DNA of 6,608 nucleotides, taken from assembly GCA_945866125.1 (NCBI GenBank), contig CAMBFZ010000042.1:1-6608 (forward strand). The letters run 5' to 3'. Below, piece by piece: positions 1 through 5,327 of this stretch (positions are counted from its first letter, which is position 1; every line of letters begins with the position of its first letter). The position numbers were made by a program, and so were the translations under genes. This DNA comes from Bordetella parapertussis (GTDB lineage Bacteria > Pseudomonadota > Gammaproteobacteria > Burkholderiales > Burkholderiaceae_D). The notes under the pieces were generated by a model that worked only from the letters and a program-made list of their open reading frames with translations, did not search any database and was not told the origin of the DNA.

Positions 1-255
1 GACATTGGTGCCAATATCGACGTCAAAGACGGTTACATCCTCAACCTGCATTATGGTAAACAAGACGTCGCTGGCTCCACCAGCTATGACTACGCTGACT
101 GGAAAATCGGCGTCACCAAAGATCTCGGCTTTGCCGTCGGCGCGATCGCAGTCGTGGGCACGGATGCGCTGAATGATGCTGCGACCGGCTACAACTGGGG
201 TGGAAAATTCGTCGGCAAAACCGGCGCACTCGTGTCCCTGACCAAATCCTTCTAA
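1..255 (+). CDS. TorF/Gcw_chp-family putative outer-membrane porin, C-terminal part (5' end outside window)
   Basis: The first base begins an open frame that runs 84 codons to TAA at 253-255; the start lies upstream of the window. The visible protein has short alternating hydrophobic/polar stretches rich in Gly, Tyr, Asp and Asn (for example YILNLHYGK, YADWKIGVTKDLGF, ALVSLTKSF), as expected of amphipathic beta strands joined by tight turns. It ends in Phe, the classical C-terminal signal read by the BAM complex when it inserts outer-membrane barrels. The YADWKIGVTKDLGF-type segment and the ALVSLTKSF end resemble the Gcw_chp (TorF) family of putative porins, which I recall next to glnK-amtB in betaproteobacteria. 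Only 17 nt separate it from glnK, with no terminator, so read-through into glnK-amtB is likely. The substrate is unknown; a part in ammonium or nitrogen-source entry is inference from position alone. Another small beta-barrel family cannot be excluded from this fragment. Confidence 0.72.
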   Translation, partial: DIGANIDVKDGYILNLHYGKQDVAGSTSYDYADWKIGVTKDLGFAVGAIAVVGTDALNDAATGYNWGGKFVGKTGALVSLTKSF

Positions 256-272
256 TTCCCCGCGAGGCTGAT

Positions 273-611
273 ATGAAACTCATCTCTGCCATCATCAAGC
301 CATTCAAGCTTGATGAAGTGCGCGAAGCTCTATCGAACATCGGTGTGCAAGGTATTACTGTGACCGAGGTGAAGGGCTTTGGGCGTCAAAAAGGCCATAC
401 CGAACTCTATCGTGGCGCTGAATATGTCGTCGACTTCCTGCCAAAAACCAAAATTGAAGCAGCCGTTGATGATGCAATTGTTGAGCGCGCAATTGAAGCG
501 ATCGAGACGGCCGCACGTACCGGCAAAATCGGTGACGGCAAGATCTTTGTTTACGACCTGCAGCAAGTGGTTCGGATCCGTACCGGTGAAACCGGCAAAG
601 AAGCTCTCTAA
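273..611 (+). CDS. glnK: Nitrogen regulatory PII protein GlnK
   Basis: This is a full-length 112-residue PII protein, the usual family size. PII trimers in the cytoplasm sense 2-oxoglutarate, ATP/ADP and, through uridylylation, glutamine. The T-loop (about residues 37-55) holds GRQKGHTELYRGAEY with Arg47 and the uridylylation target Tyr51. The B-loop TGKIGDGKIF covers residues 83-92, and the C-terminal RIR (Arg101, Arg103) completes the nucleotide site. GAGG at 264-267 sits 5 nt before the ATG and supports the start. It lies directly before amtB, and the amtB ribosome site begins on the last base of its stop codon; this pairing is the main reason to call it GlnK rather than GlnB. The sequence signature is mixed: the N-terminus MKLI is GlnK-like, while Asp54 is the residue of E. 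coli GlnB (GlnK has Asn). Its expected role is to bind and close AmtB when nitrogen is plentiful, and possibly to signal to the NtrB/GlnE systems. No sigma-54 promoter is visible in the short gap upstream, so the promoter probably lies before the porin gene. Confidence 0.95.
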   Translation: MKLISAIIKPFKLDEVREALSNIGVQGITVTEVKGFGRQKGHTELYRGAEYVVDFLPKTKIEAAVDDAIVERAIEAIETAARTGKIGDGKIFVYDLQQVVRIRTGETGKEAL

Positions 612-615
612 GGGG
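611..615 (+). promoter_or_regulatory. Ribosome binding site that sets the amtB start
   Basis: AGGGG begins on the final A of the glnK stop codon. It is followed by three consecutive in-frame ATG codons at 616, 619 and 622. Only the ATG at 622 has normal spacing (6 nt); the ATGs at 616 and 619 are 0 and 3 nt away. The ATG at 622 also begins the MKKSF signal peptide. The overlap with the glnK stop suggests translational coupling. Confidence 0.7.
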
Positions 616-621
616 ATGATG

Positions 622-2124
622 ATGAAAAAAAGTTTTGCAAGCCTTTTGAGCGCTGGATTGCTGCTGTTTGCTGTCGGCATGACGCCAATAGCTTCAGCAG
701 AAGAAGCCGCAGCGCCTGCAGCAGCGCCGATTGCTGAGGCGGCTGCTGTAGTGGCTCCTGCCGCTACGGCAGCTCCCGCTGTTGCAGCGGCCGCCGAAGC
801 AGCACCGGTACCGGTGCCGAACAAGGGCGATACTGCCTGGATGATGGTGGCGACTTTGCTGGTCATCATGATGTCGGTTCCCGGGCTGGCATTGTTCTAC
901 GGCGGTTTGGTTCGCTCAAAAAACATGCTCTCGGTGCTGATGCAGGTAATGATGATTTTCTCGCTTATCGTGGTGCTATGGTGTATCTACGGCTACTCGC
1001 TAGCGTTCACTGAAGGTGGGGCCTTCTTCGGTGGATTTGATCGTCTTTTCCTCAAGGGTATGACGGTCGATTCCTTGGGTGCGACCTTCAGCAAGGGCGT
1101 CGTGATTCCTGAGTTTGTGTTCTTGGCTTTTCAGGCAACCTTCGCCGCAATTACCTGCGGTCTGATCGTGGGCTCCTTTGCAGAGCGCATGAAGTTTTCT
1201 GCGGTACTGATGTTTGTCGTATTGTGGTTCACCTTCGCCTATCTGCCGGTGGCCCACATGGTCTGGTTCTGGCCTGGTCCTGATGCCTTTACGGATGCCG
1301 CTGCCGCTGAAAAAGCCGTCGCTGCTTCTGGTTGGTTGTTCCAAAAAGGCGCGCTTGATTTCGCTGGCGGTACCGTCGTGCATATCAACGCTGCCGTGGC
1401 CGGCCTGGTCGGTGCCTATGTGGTCGGCAAGCGTGTTGGCCTGGGCCGTGAATCGATGGCACCGCATTCGTTGACCTTGACGATGGTCGGCGCTTCCTTG
1501 CTGTGGGTGGGCTGGTTTGGTTTTAATGCCGGTTCGGCATTGGAAGCTAACGGTTCTGCCTCACTGGCGTTCGTCAACACCCTGCTGGCTACGGCTGGTG
1601 CGGTCGTTGCCTGGAGCTTTGGCGAATGGGTAACCAAGGGTAAGCCATCGATGCTGGGTGCTGCCTCTGGTGCTGTCGCTGGTTTGGTGGCCATTACGCC
1701 AGCTGCCGGTTTCGTAGGCCCGATGGGCGGTCTGGTCATTGGTCTACTCGCCGGTGTGGTCTGCTTGTGGGGCGTGAACGGTCTCAAGCGCCTGCTCGGT
1801 GCAGATGATTCGCTTGATGTTTTTGGTGTGCACGGTTTAGGTGGCGCGCTCGGCGCGGTACTGACCGGCGTGTTTGCTGCACCATCAATGGGCGGTACAG
1901 GCATCTATGACTATGTGGCCAACGCCGTTGCGCCGGACTACTCGATTGTTGCGCAAGTCTGGATTCAGATTCAGGCTGTACTGACAACGGCGATCTGGTC
2001 TGGCATCGTTGCCTACCTCGCGTTCAAGTTGGTTGATATGGTTATCGGCTTGCGTGTAACGGAAGAAGAAGAGCGCGAAGGTCTGGATATTTCCAGCCAC
2101 GGCGAGTCTGCTTATCACGGTTAA
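622..2124 (+). CDS. amtB: Ammonium channel AmtB
   Basis: A 500-residue inner-membrane channel of the Amt/Rh family that conducts ammonium as NH3 plus H+ from periplasm to cytoplasm. Residues 1-26 are a signal peptide (MKK, a hydrophobic core, cleavage after ASA). Residues 27-66 are a low-complexity Ala/Pro/Glu linker, and the eleven-helix core follows from about residue 70. Key residues align with E. coli AmtB at a constant offset: pore gate Phe174 (F107) and Phe301 (F215), vestibule Trp215 (W148), Asp246 (D160) and the twin pore histidines His254 (H168) and His404 (H318). The loop between Trp215 and Asp246 is 19 residues longer than in E. coli. The C-terminal tail (RVTEEEEREGLD...SHGESAYHG) matches the cytoplasmic GlnK-docking tail. 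I chose the start at 622 over the ATGs at 616 and 619 by spacing from AGGGG; a longer in-frame start at 379 would lie inside glnK and is not credible. A strong terminator follows the gene. Confidence 0.95.
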   Translation: MKKSFASLLSAGLLLFAVGMTPIASAEEAAAPAAAPIAEAAAVVAPAATAAPAVAAAAEAAPVPVPNKGDTAWMMVATLLVIMMSVPGLALFYGGLVRSKNMLSVLMQVMMIFSLIVVLWCIYGYSLAFTEGGAFFGGFDRLFLKGMTVDSLGATFSKGVVIPEFVFLAFQATFAAITCGLIVGSFAERMKFSAVLMFVVLWFTFAYLPVAHMVWFWPGPDAFTDAAAAEKAVAASGWLFQKGALDFAGGTVVHINAAVAGLVGAYVVGKRVGLGRESMAPHSLTLTMVGASLLWVGWFGFNAGSALEANGSASLAFVNTLLATAGAVVAWSFGEWVTKGKPSMLGAASGAVAGLVAITPAAGFVGPMGGLVIGLLAGVVCLWGVNGLKRLLGADDSLDVFGVHGLGGALGAVLTGVFAAPSMGGTGIYDYVANAVAPDYSIVAQVWIQIQAVLTTAIWSGIVAYLAFKLVDMVIGLRVTEEEEREGLDISSHGESAYHG

Positions 2125-2172
2125 GGTCGTGTAGTTTTCTCTGCAAGTCCCGGCCTGCCGCACCAGGCCATT

Positions 2173-2201
2173 AAAACGCCTCCCTCGGGAGGCGTTTTTT
2201 T
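2173..2201 (+). terminator. Intrinsic terminator after amtB
   Basis: CGCCTCCC (2177-2184) pairs perfectly with GGGAGGCG (2187-2194). Four flanking A residues (2173-2176) can pair with the first T residues, and a run of seven T follows (2195-2201). The loop is very tight, so the innermost C-G pair probably opens to leave a 4-base loop. It lies 48 nt past the amtB stop and should end the porin-glnK-amtB transcript. The A-run on the left arm makes it partly symmetrical, but no minus-strand gene faces it. Confidence 0.93.
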
Positions 2202-2216
2202 CGCCGGGCGCTACTA

Positions 2217-2247
2217 TTTAAAATTGCAGGAATAGCCCAATTTTAAA
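2217..2247. repeat. Perfect 10-bp inverted repeat with 11-nt spacer, upstream of gshA
   Basis: TTTAAAATTG (2217-2226) is the exact reverse complement of CAATTTTAAA (2238-2247), with CAGGAATAGCC between them. The arm centres are 21 bp apart, about two helical turns, so a dimeric or tetrameric regulator could meet both on one face of the DNA. The region is AT-rich compared with its surroundings. No T-run follows, and the long loop with a weak AT stem makes a terminator unlikely. It begins 15 nt after the amtB terminator T-run and about 100 nt before the gshA start. The operator role is inference; the symmetry is directly seen. Confidence 0.6.
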
Positions 2248-2294
2248 AGACTTCGTGGCTCAGCTCTGCTCTGGAATGGGGCGCGAATCGGGGA

Positions 2295-2324
2295 TTGCCG
2301 TTAGAATCTGCCTCTCGCAATACT
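2295..2324 (+). promoter_or_regulatory. Candidate promoter for the gshA operon
   Basis: TTGCCG (2295-2300) and AATACT (2319-2324) are 18 nt apart and each matches 4 of 6 consensus bases. Transcription would begin near 2331, just before the gshA ribosome site. Within the same stretch TAGAAT (2302-2307) matches the -10 consensus at 5 of 6 positions, but I see no acceptable -35 for it. A promoter is expected here because a strong terminator isolates gshA from amtB; which element is used cannot be settled by eye. Confidence 0.3.
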
Positions 2325-2346
2325 GCACGTCTCAATAAGGTTTCTC

Positions 2347-3645
2347 ATGGTTCCTCATCTGGTTACGGCCTTGAACGGCCCGCTTCTTGATCTTGAAAAG
2401 AAAATTCTGGCTGCTACCCCGGCCATTGAACGCTGGTTTCGGCTGGAATGGCAAGAGCACACCCCCCCTTTTTACTGCTCGGTTGACCTGCGTAATTCAG
2501 GCTTCAAGCTCGCGCCGGTCGATACCAACCTGTTCCCGGGCGGTTTTAACAATCTGGCACCGGAAATGCTCCCGCTCGCGGTACAGGCGGCCATGGCAGC
2601 GATTGAAAAATATTGTCCGGATGCTAAAAATCTCTTGCTGATACCTGAGCGCCACACGCGCAATACGTTTTATCTGCAAAACGTGGCCAGACTCATGCAG
2701 ATATTTCGCCAGACCGGGCTTAATGTCCGCTTGGGCAGCTTGTCAGAAGAGGTCAAAGAGCCGACTTCAATTGAGCTGCCCGACGGCAGCAGCATCACTT
2801 TAGAGCCGCTTGAGCGGATTAATAATGGTCGCCGATTGGGGCTGAAGAATTTCGACCCTTGTACCATCTTGCTCAACAACGATCTTTCCGCCGGCATTCC
2901 TGCCATCCTTGAGAATCTGCATGAGCAAACCTTGCTGCCGCCTTTGCATGCAGGCTGGGCGGTGCGGCGCAAGACTAATCATTTTGCTGCGTACGATGAG
3001 GTCGTTAAAAAATTCGCCAAGCTCATTGATGTCGATCCGTGGATGCTTAACCCCTACTTTGCAAAATGCTCGGGCATTAATTTTCACGAGCGAACCGGCG
3101 AAGAATGTTTGGCCACGAATGTCGATATGTTGCTAACGAAGATTCGAAAAAAATACAAAGAATACGGCATCAAAGAAACGCCCTTTGTCATCGTCAAGGC
3201 CGATGCTGGCACCTATGGCATGGGCATCATGACCGTGCGCGACGCCAGCGAAGTCAAAGATTTGAACCGCAAGCAGCGCAATAAAATGTCTGTCGTCAAA
3301 GAAGGCCTTGAGGTGTCCGACGTTATTTTGCAGGAAGGCGTCCACACCTTTGAACACATTAATGACGCCGTTGCCGAACCGGTGGTGTACATGATGGATC
3401 GCTATGTCGTCGGTGGGTTTTATCGTGTTCATGCCGAGCGTGGTGTCGATGAAAATCTCAACGCGCCCGGTGCGCACTTCGTGCCGCTGGCGTTCGCGCA
3501 GCAGCATGCGTTGCCGGATTTGGCTGCCAAGCCGGGTACTGCCGCGCCTAACCGTTTTTATATGTACGGTGTGGTGGCGCGCCTGGCTTTGCTGGCGGCT
3601 TCTCTTGAGCTGGAAAAGACGGATCCGAACCCGGAAGAGTATTAA
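2347..3645 (+). CDS. gshA: Glutamate-cysteine ligase, proteobacterial GshA (Acidithiobacillus/betaproteobacterial type)
   Basis: A 432-residue cytoplasmic enzyme that joins L-glutamate and L-cysteine with ATP to give gamma-glutamylcysteine, the first step of glutathione synthesis. It does not resemble the E. coli GshA fold family; the sequence fits the separate family first annotated in Acidithiobacillus (gshA_ferroox) and common in betaproteobacteria. Supporting stretches are SVDLRNSGFKLAPVDTNLFPGGFNNL (from about residue 45) and FVIVKADAGTYGMGI around Lys284, which looks like an ATP-grasp-type nucleotide-binding segment. Length fits that family as I know it. TAAGG at 2336-2340, 6 nt before the ATG, supports the start. 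Its stop overlaps the gshB start by one base, so the two products are probably made in a coupled way. No truncation or frameshift is seen. Individual catalytic residues are less well known for this family, so I do not assign them. Confidence 0.92.
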   Translation: MVPHLVTALNGPLLDLEKKILAATPAIERWFRLEWQEHTPPFYCSVDLRNSGFKLAPVDTNLFPGGFNNLAPEMLPLAVQAAMAAIEKYCPDAKNLLLIPERHTRNTFYLQNVARLMQIFRQTGLNVRLGSLSEEVKEPTSIELPDGSSITLEPLERINNGRRLGLKNFDPCTILLNNDLSAGIPAILENLHEQTLLPPLHAGWAVRRKTNHFAAYDEVVKKFAKLIDVDPWMLNPYFAKCSGINFHERTGEECLATNVDMLLTKIRKKYKEYGIKETPFVIVKADAGTYGMGIMTVRDASEVKDLNRKQRNKMSVVKEGLEVSDVILQEGVHTFEHINDAVAEPVVYMMDRYVVGGFYRVHAERGVDENLNAPGAHFVPLAFAQQHALPDLAAKPGTAAPNRFYMYGVVARLALLAASLELEKTDPNPEEY

Positions 3646-4589
3646 TGAAAATCGCGTTTGTCACGGACCCGCTGTCCGGCTTCAAAATTTATAAAGACTC
3701 GACCTTTGCGATGATGACAGAGGCGGCCAGCCGAGGTCATGAGCTCTTTGTATTCGGTCACGGCGACTTACTATTTGATGGCAAGGATGTGGTGGCCAAT
3801 GTGTGCCGCATCACGCTAACCGGTGAGGCTGAGCACTGGTACCGTCAAGATGCCCCGGTGCAGCATACGTTGACGGCGTTTGATGTCGTTATCGAGCGCA
3901 CCGATCCGCCGTTTAACATGGAATACATCTACGCGACCTATCTGCTGGAGTTGGCCGAGTTACATGGCGCATGTGTCGTCAATCGTCCCGAAGCGATTCG
4001 TAGTCATAACGAAAAACTGGCGATCACGCATTTTCCGCAATTTATCGCGCCGACGCTGGTCACCAGCGATGAAGCCCGCGTGCGCGCTTTTTATGAGCAG
4101 CACAGAGACATCATCTTGAAGCCGCTTGACGGCATGGGTGGCGCCGGTATCTTCCGTGTCAGTCAGGAGGGTCTTAACCTTGGCGCCATCATCGAGACGC
4201 TGACCCACAATGGCCTGCGTACCATCATGGTTCAGCGTTACATTCCCGAAATCAGTCAGGGTGACCGTCGTGTTCTTTTGATCGGCGGCGAAGTGGTGCC
4301 TTATTGTTTGGCGCGTATTCCGCAAGCGGGCGAAGTGCGGGGTAATCTCGCCGCGGGTGGGCTCGGTGTAGCCATGCCGGTGTCGGCACGCGAACGTGAA
4401 ATTGGCGAGGCACTCGCCCCGATTTTGCAGAAGCGCGGCTTGTTGCTGGTAGGATTAGACGTCATCGGTGATTACCTCACCGAGATTAACGTAACCAGCC
4501 CGACCTGTTTTCAGGAGATTACGCAGCAGACGGGCTTCCATGTTGCCAAGATGTTTATCGATGCAGTCGAAAAAAACGCGGCACGGTAA
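3645..4589 (+). CDS. gshB: Glutathione synthetase
   Basis: A 314-residue ATP-grasp enzyme, very close to the roughly 316 residues of E. coli GshB. It adds glycine to gamma-glutamylcysteine with ATP to give glutathione in the cytoplasm. The N-terminal substrate domain begins MKIAFVTDPLSGFKIYKDSTF and includes RTDPPFNMEYIYATYLLE near residue 86. The ATP-grasp part has KPLDGMGGAGIFR starting at Lys159 (matching E. coli Lys160), the GDRRVLLIGGE strand, RGNLAAGG, and the metal-binding LTEINVTSPT with Glu280 and Asn282. The ATG shares its A with the gshA stop (TAATG), and GGAAGAG at 3633-3639 lies 5 nt upstream, within the end of gshA. The following gene begins 36 nt after the stop with no hairpin between them, so transcription probably continues into the PTS genes. 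Confidence 0.96.
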   Translation: MKIAFVTDPLSGFKIYKDSTFAMMTEAASRGHELFVFGHGDLLFDGKDVVANVCRITLTGEAEHWYRQDAPVQHTLTAFDVVIERTDPPFNMEYIYATYLLELAELHGACVVNRPEAIRSHNEKLAITHFPQFIAPTLVTSDEARVRAFYEQHRDIILKPLDGMGGAGIFRVSQEGLNLGAIIETLTHNGLRTIMVQRYIPEISQGDRRVLLIGGEVVPYCLARIPQAGEVRGNLAAGGLGVAMPVSAREREIGEALAPILQKRGLLLVGLDVIGDYLTEINVTSPTCFQEITQQTGFHVAKMFIDAVEKNAAR

Positions 4590-4625
4590 CGCACCCCTTA
4601 TTTTGCGAGTTCAGCAACAACAGCT

Positions 4626-5033
4626 ATGGTTGGCATTCTTCTCCTGACGCACGCGCCACTGGGGCGCGCATTTATTGATGCGGCTACGCATGTGTTTCGT
4701 AGTGCGCCTTCACAGATTGAGGCAATCGATGTCGTCGCCGACCAAGACCCTGCCGAGGTACAGCAACTGGCGATGGCCGCTGTTGCGCGGGTCAATGATG
4801 GCGCCGGCGTGCTCGTCATTACCGACGTGATGGGTGGGACGCCCTCAAACTGTACGCTGCAACTATGCCTGCCGGGCCAGGTTGAGGTGATTGCCGGTAT
4901 CAGCCTGCCCATGCTGTTGCGCGCGATTACGTACCGCCACAATACGCTTGATGTCGCCGTCGAAATGGCGCTCGCTGGTGGCCAGAGTGGTGCTTGCCGG
5001 GTCGACAACCGGGTTCGCCTGTCGCCTACATAA
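4626..5033 (+). CDS. PTS EIIA component, mannose family (EIIA-Man)
   Basis: A 135-residue stand-alone cytoplasmic domain, the size of the IIA domain of E. coli ManX. EIIA-Man accepts phosphate from HPr on a histidine near the N-terminus. Here that is His9 in LLLTHAPLG, with Asp67 in ITDVMGGTPSN matching the Asp67 that contacts the active histidine in E. coli. Downstream motifs EVIAGISLPMLLRA also fit (E. coli EVIAGVNIPMLVE). No EIIB, EIIC or EIID domain is fused or adjacent, so a regulatory role rather than sugar transport is likely, as known for the incomplete PTS of other betaproteobacteria. The start is set by the family N-terminus; no clear ribosome site precedes it (the nearest GAG is about 17 nt away), so translation may depend on coupling from gshB or on a weak unstructured leader. 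I leave the symbol blank because manX usually names the fused IIAB protein. Confidence 0.92.
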   Translation: MVGILLLTHAPLGRAFIDAATHVFRSAPSQIEAIDVVADQDPAEVQQLAMAAVARVNDGAGVLVITDVMGGTPSNCTLQLCLPGQVEVIAGISLPMLLRAITYRHNTLDVAVEMALAGGQSGACRVDNRVRLSPT

Positions 5034-5053
5034 TCTCGAACACGTAAAATATC

Positions 5054-5323
5054 ATGATCACTAAAGACATCGAAATTATCAACAAACTTGGCTTGCATGC
5101 GCGCGCGTCGGCCAAGCTTACGCAGTTGGCGACAAAATTTCAAAGCGAAGTTTTCATGACACGCAATCAGCGCCGCGTGAATGCCAAATCCATCATGGGC
5201 GTGATGATGCTGGCTGCCGGCAAAGGCGCGATCGTGACCTTGGAAACGGACGGTGCCGATGAGCAGGAATGTTTCGACGCGCTGGTCGAATTGATCGATG
5301 CACGCTTCGGTGAGAGCGAATAA
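5054..5323 (+). CDS. ptsH: Phosphocarrier protein HPr
   Basis: An 89-residue HPr, the usual size. HPr carries phosphate from EI to EIIA proteins in the cytoplasm. The active site is His15 in NKLGLHARASAKL, with Arg17 next to it. The second conserved site, Ser46 in NAKSIMGVMML, is intact; Ser46 is the target of HPr kinase/phosphorylase in organisms that have that enzyme, including many betaproteobacteria with an incomplete PTS, though hprK is not in this window. The gene starts 20 nt after the EIIA stop; GTAAAA upstream is a poor ribosome site. The EI gene begins 4 nt after its stop. The position between EIIA-Man and EI makes the general PTS HPr (ptsH) more likely than the nitrogen-branch NPr. 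Confidence 0.95.
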   Translation: MITKDIEIINKLGLHARASAKLTQLATKFQSEVFMTRNQRRVNAKSIMGVMMLAAGKGAIVTLETDGADEQECFDALVELIDARFGESE

Positions 5324-5327
5324 AAAA

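Noticed and set aside
155..170. Sigma-54-like GG...GC spacing inside the porin gene, before glnK
   Set aside because: GG and GC are 10 nt apart, but the surrounding bases fit the TGGCAC/TTGC consensus poorly, and it lies within coding sequence.
379..621. Upstream in-frame extension of amtB starting at 379
   Set aside because: It would lie inside glnK in another frame, has no ribosome site, and would place 81 non-conserved residues before a clear signal peptide.
802..817. Perfect palindrome GCACCGGTACCGGTGC as a possible operator
   Set aside because: It lies inside amtB and follows directly from repeated Pro-Val codons in the linker; no regulatory context is seen.
330..869. Minus-strand open frame rich in Ala opposite glnK and the amtB signal/linker
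   Set aside because: Its Ala-rich part mirrors the GC-rich linker codons of amtB, and its remainder lies opposite the conserved glnK frame.
4590..4625. Possible terminator or promoter between gshB and the EIIA gene
   Set aside because: No stem with a T-run and no convincing -35/-10 pair in these 36 nt.
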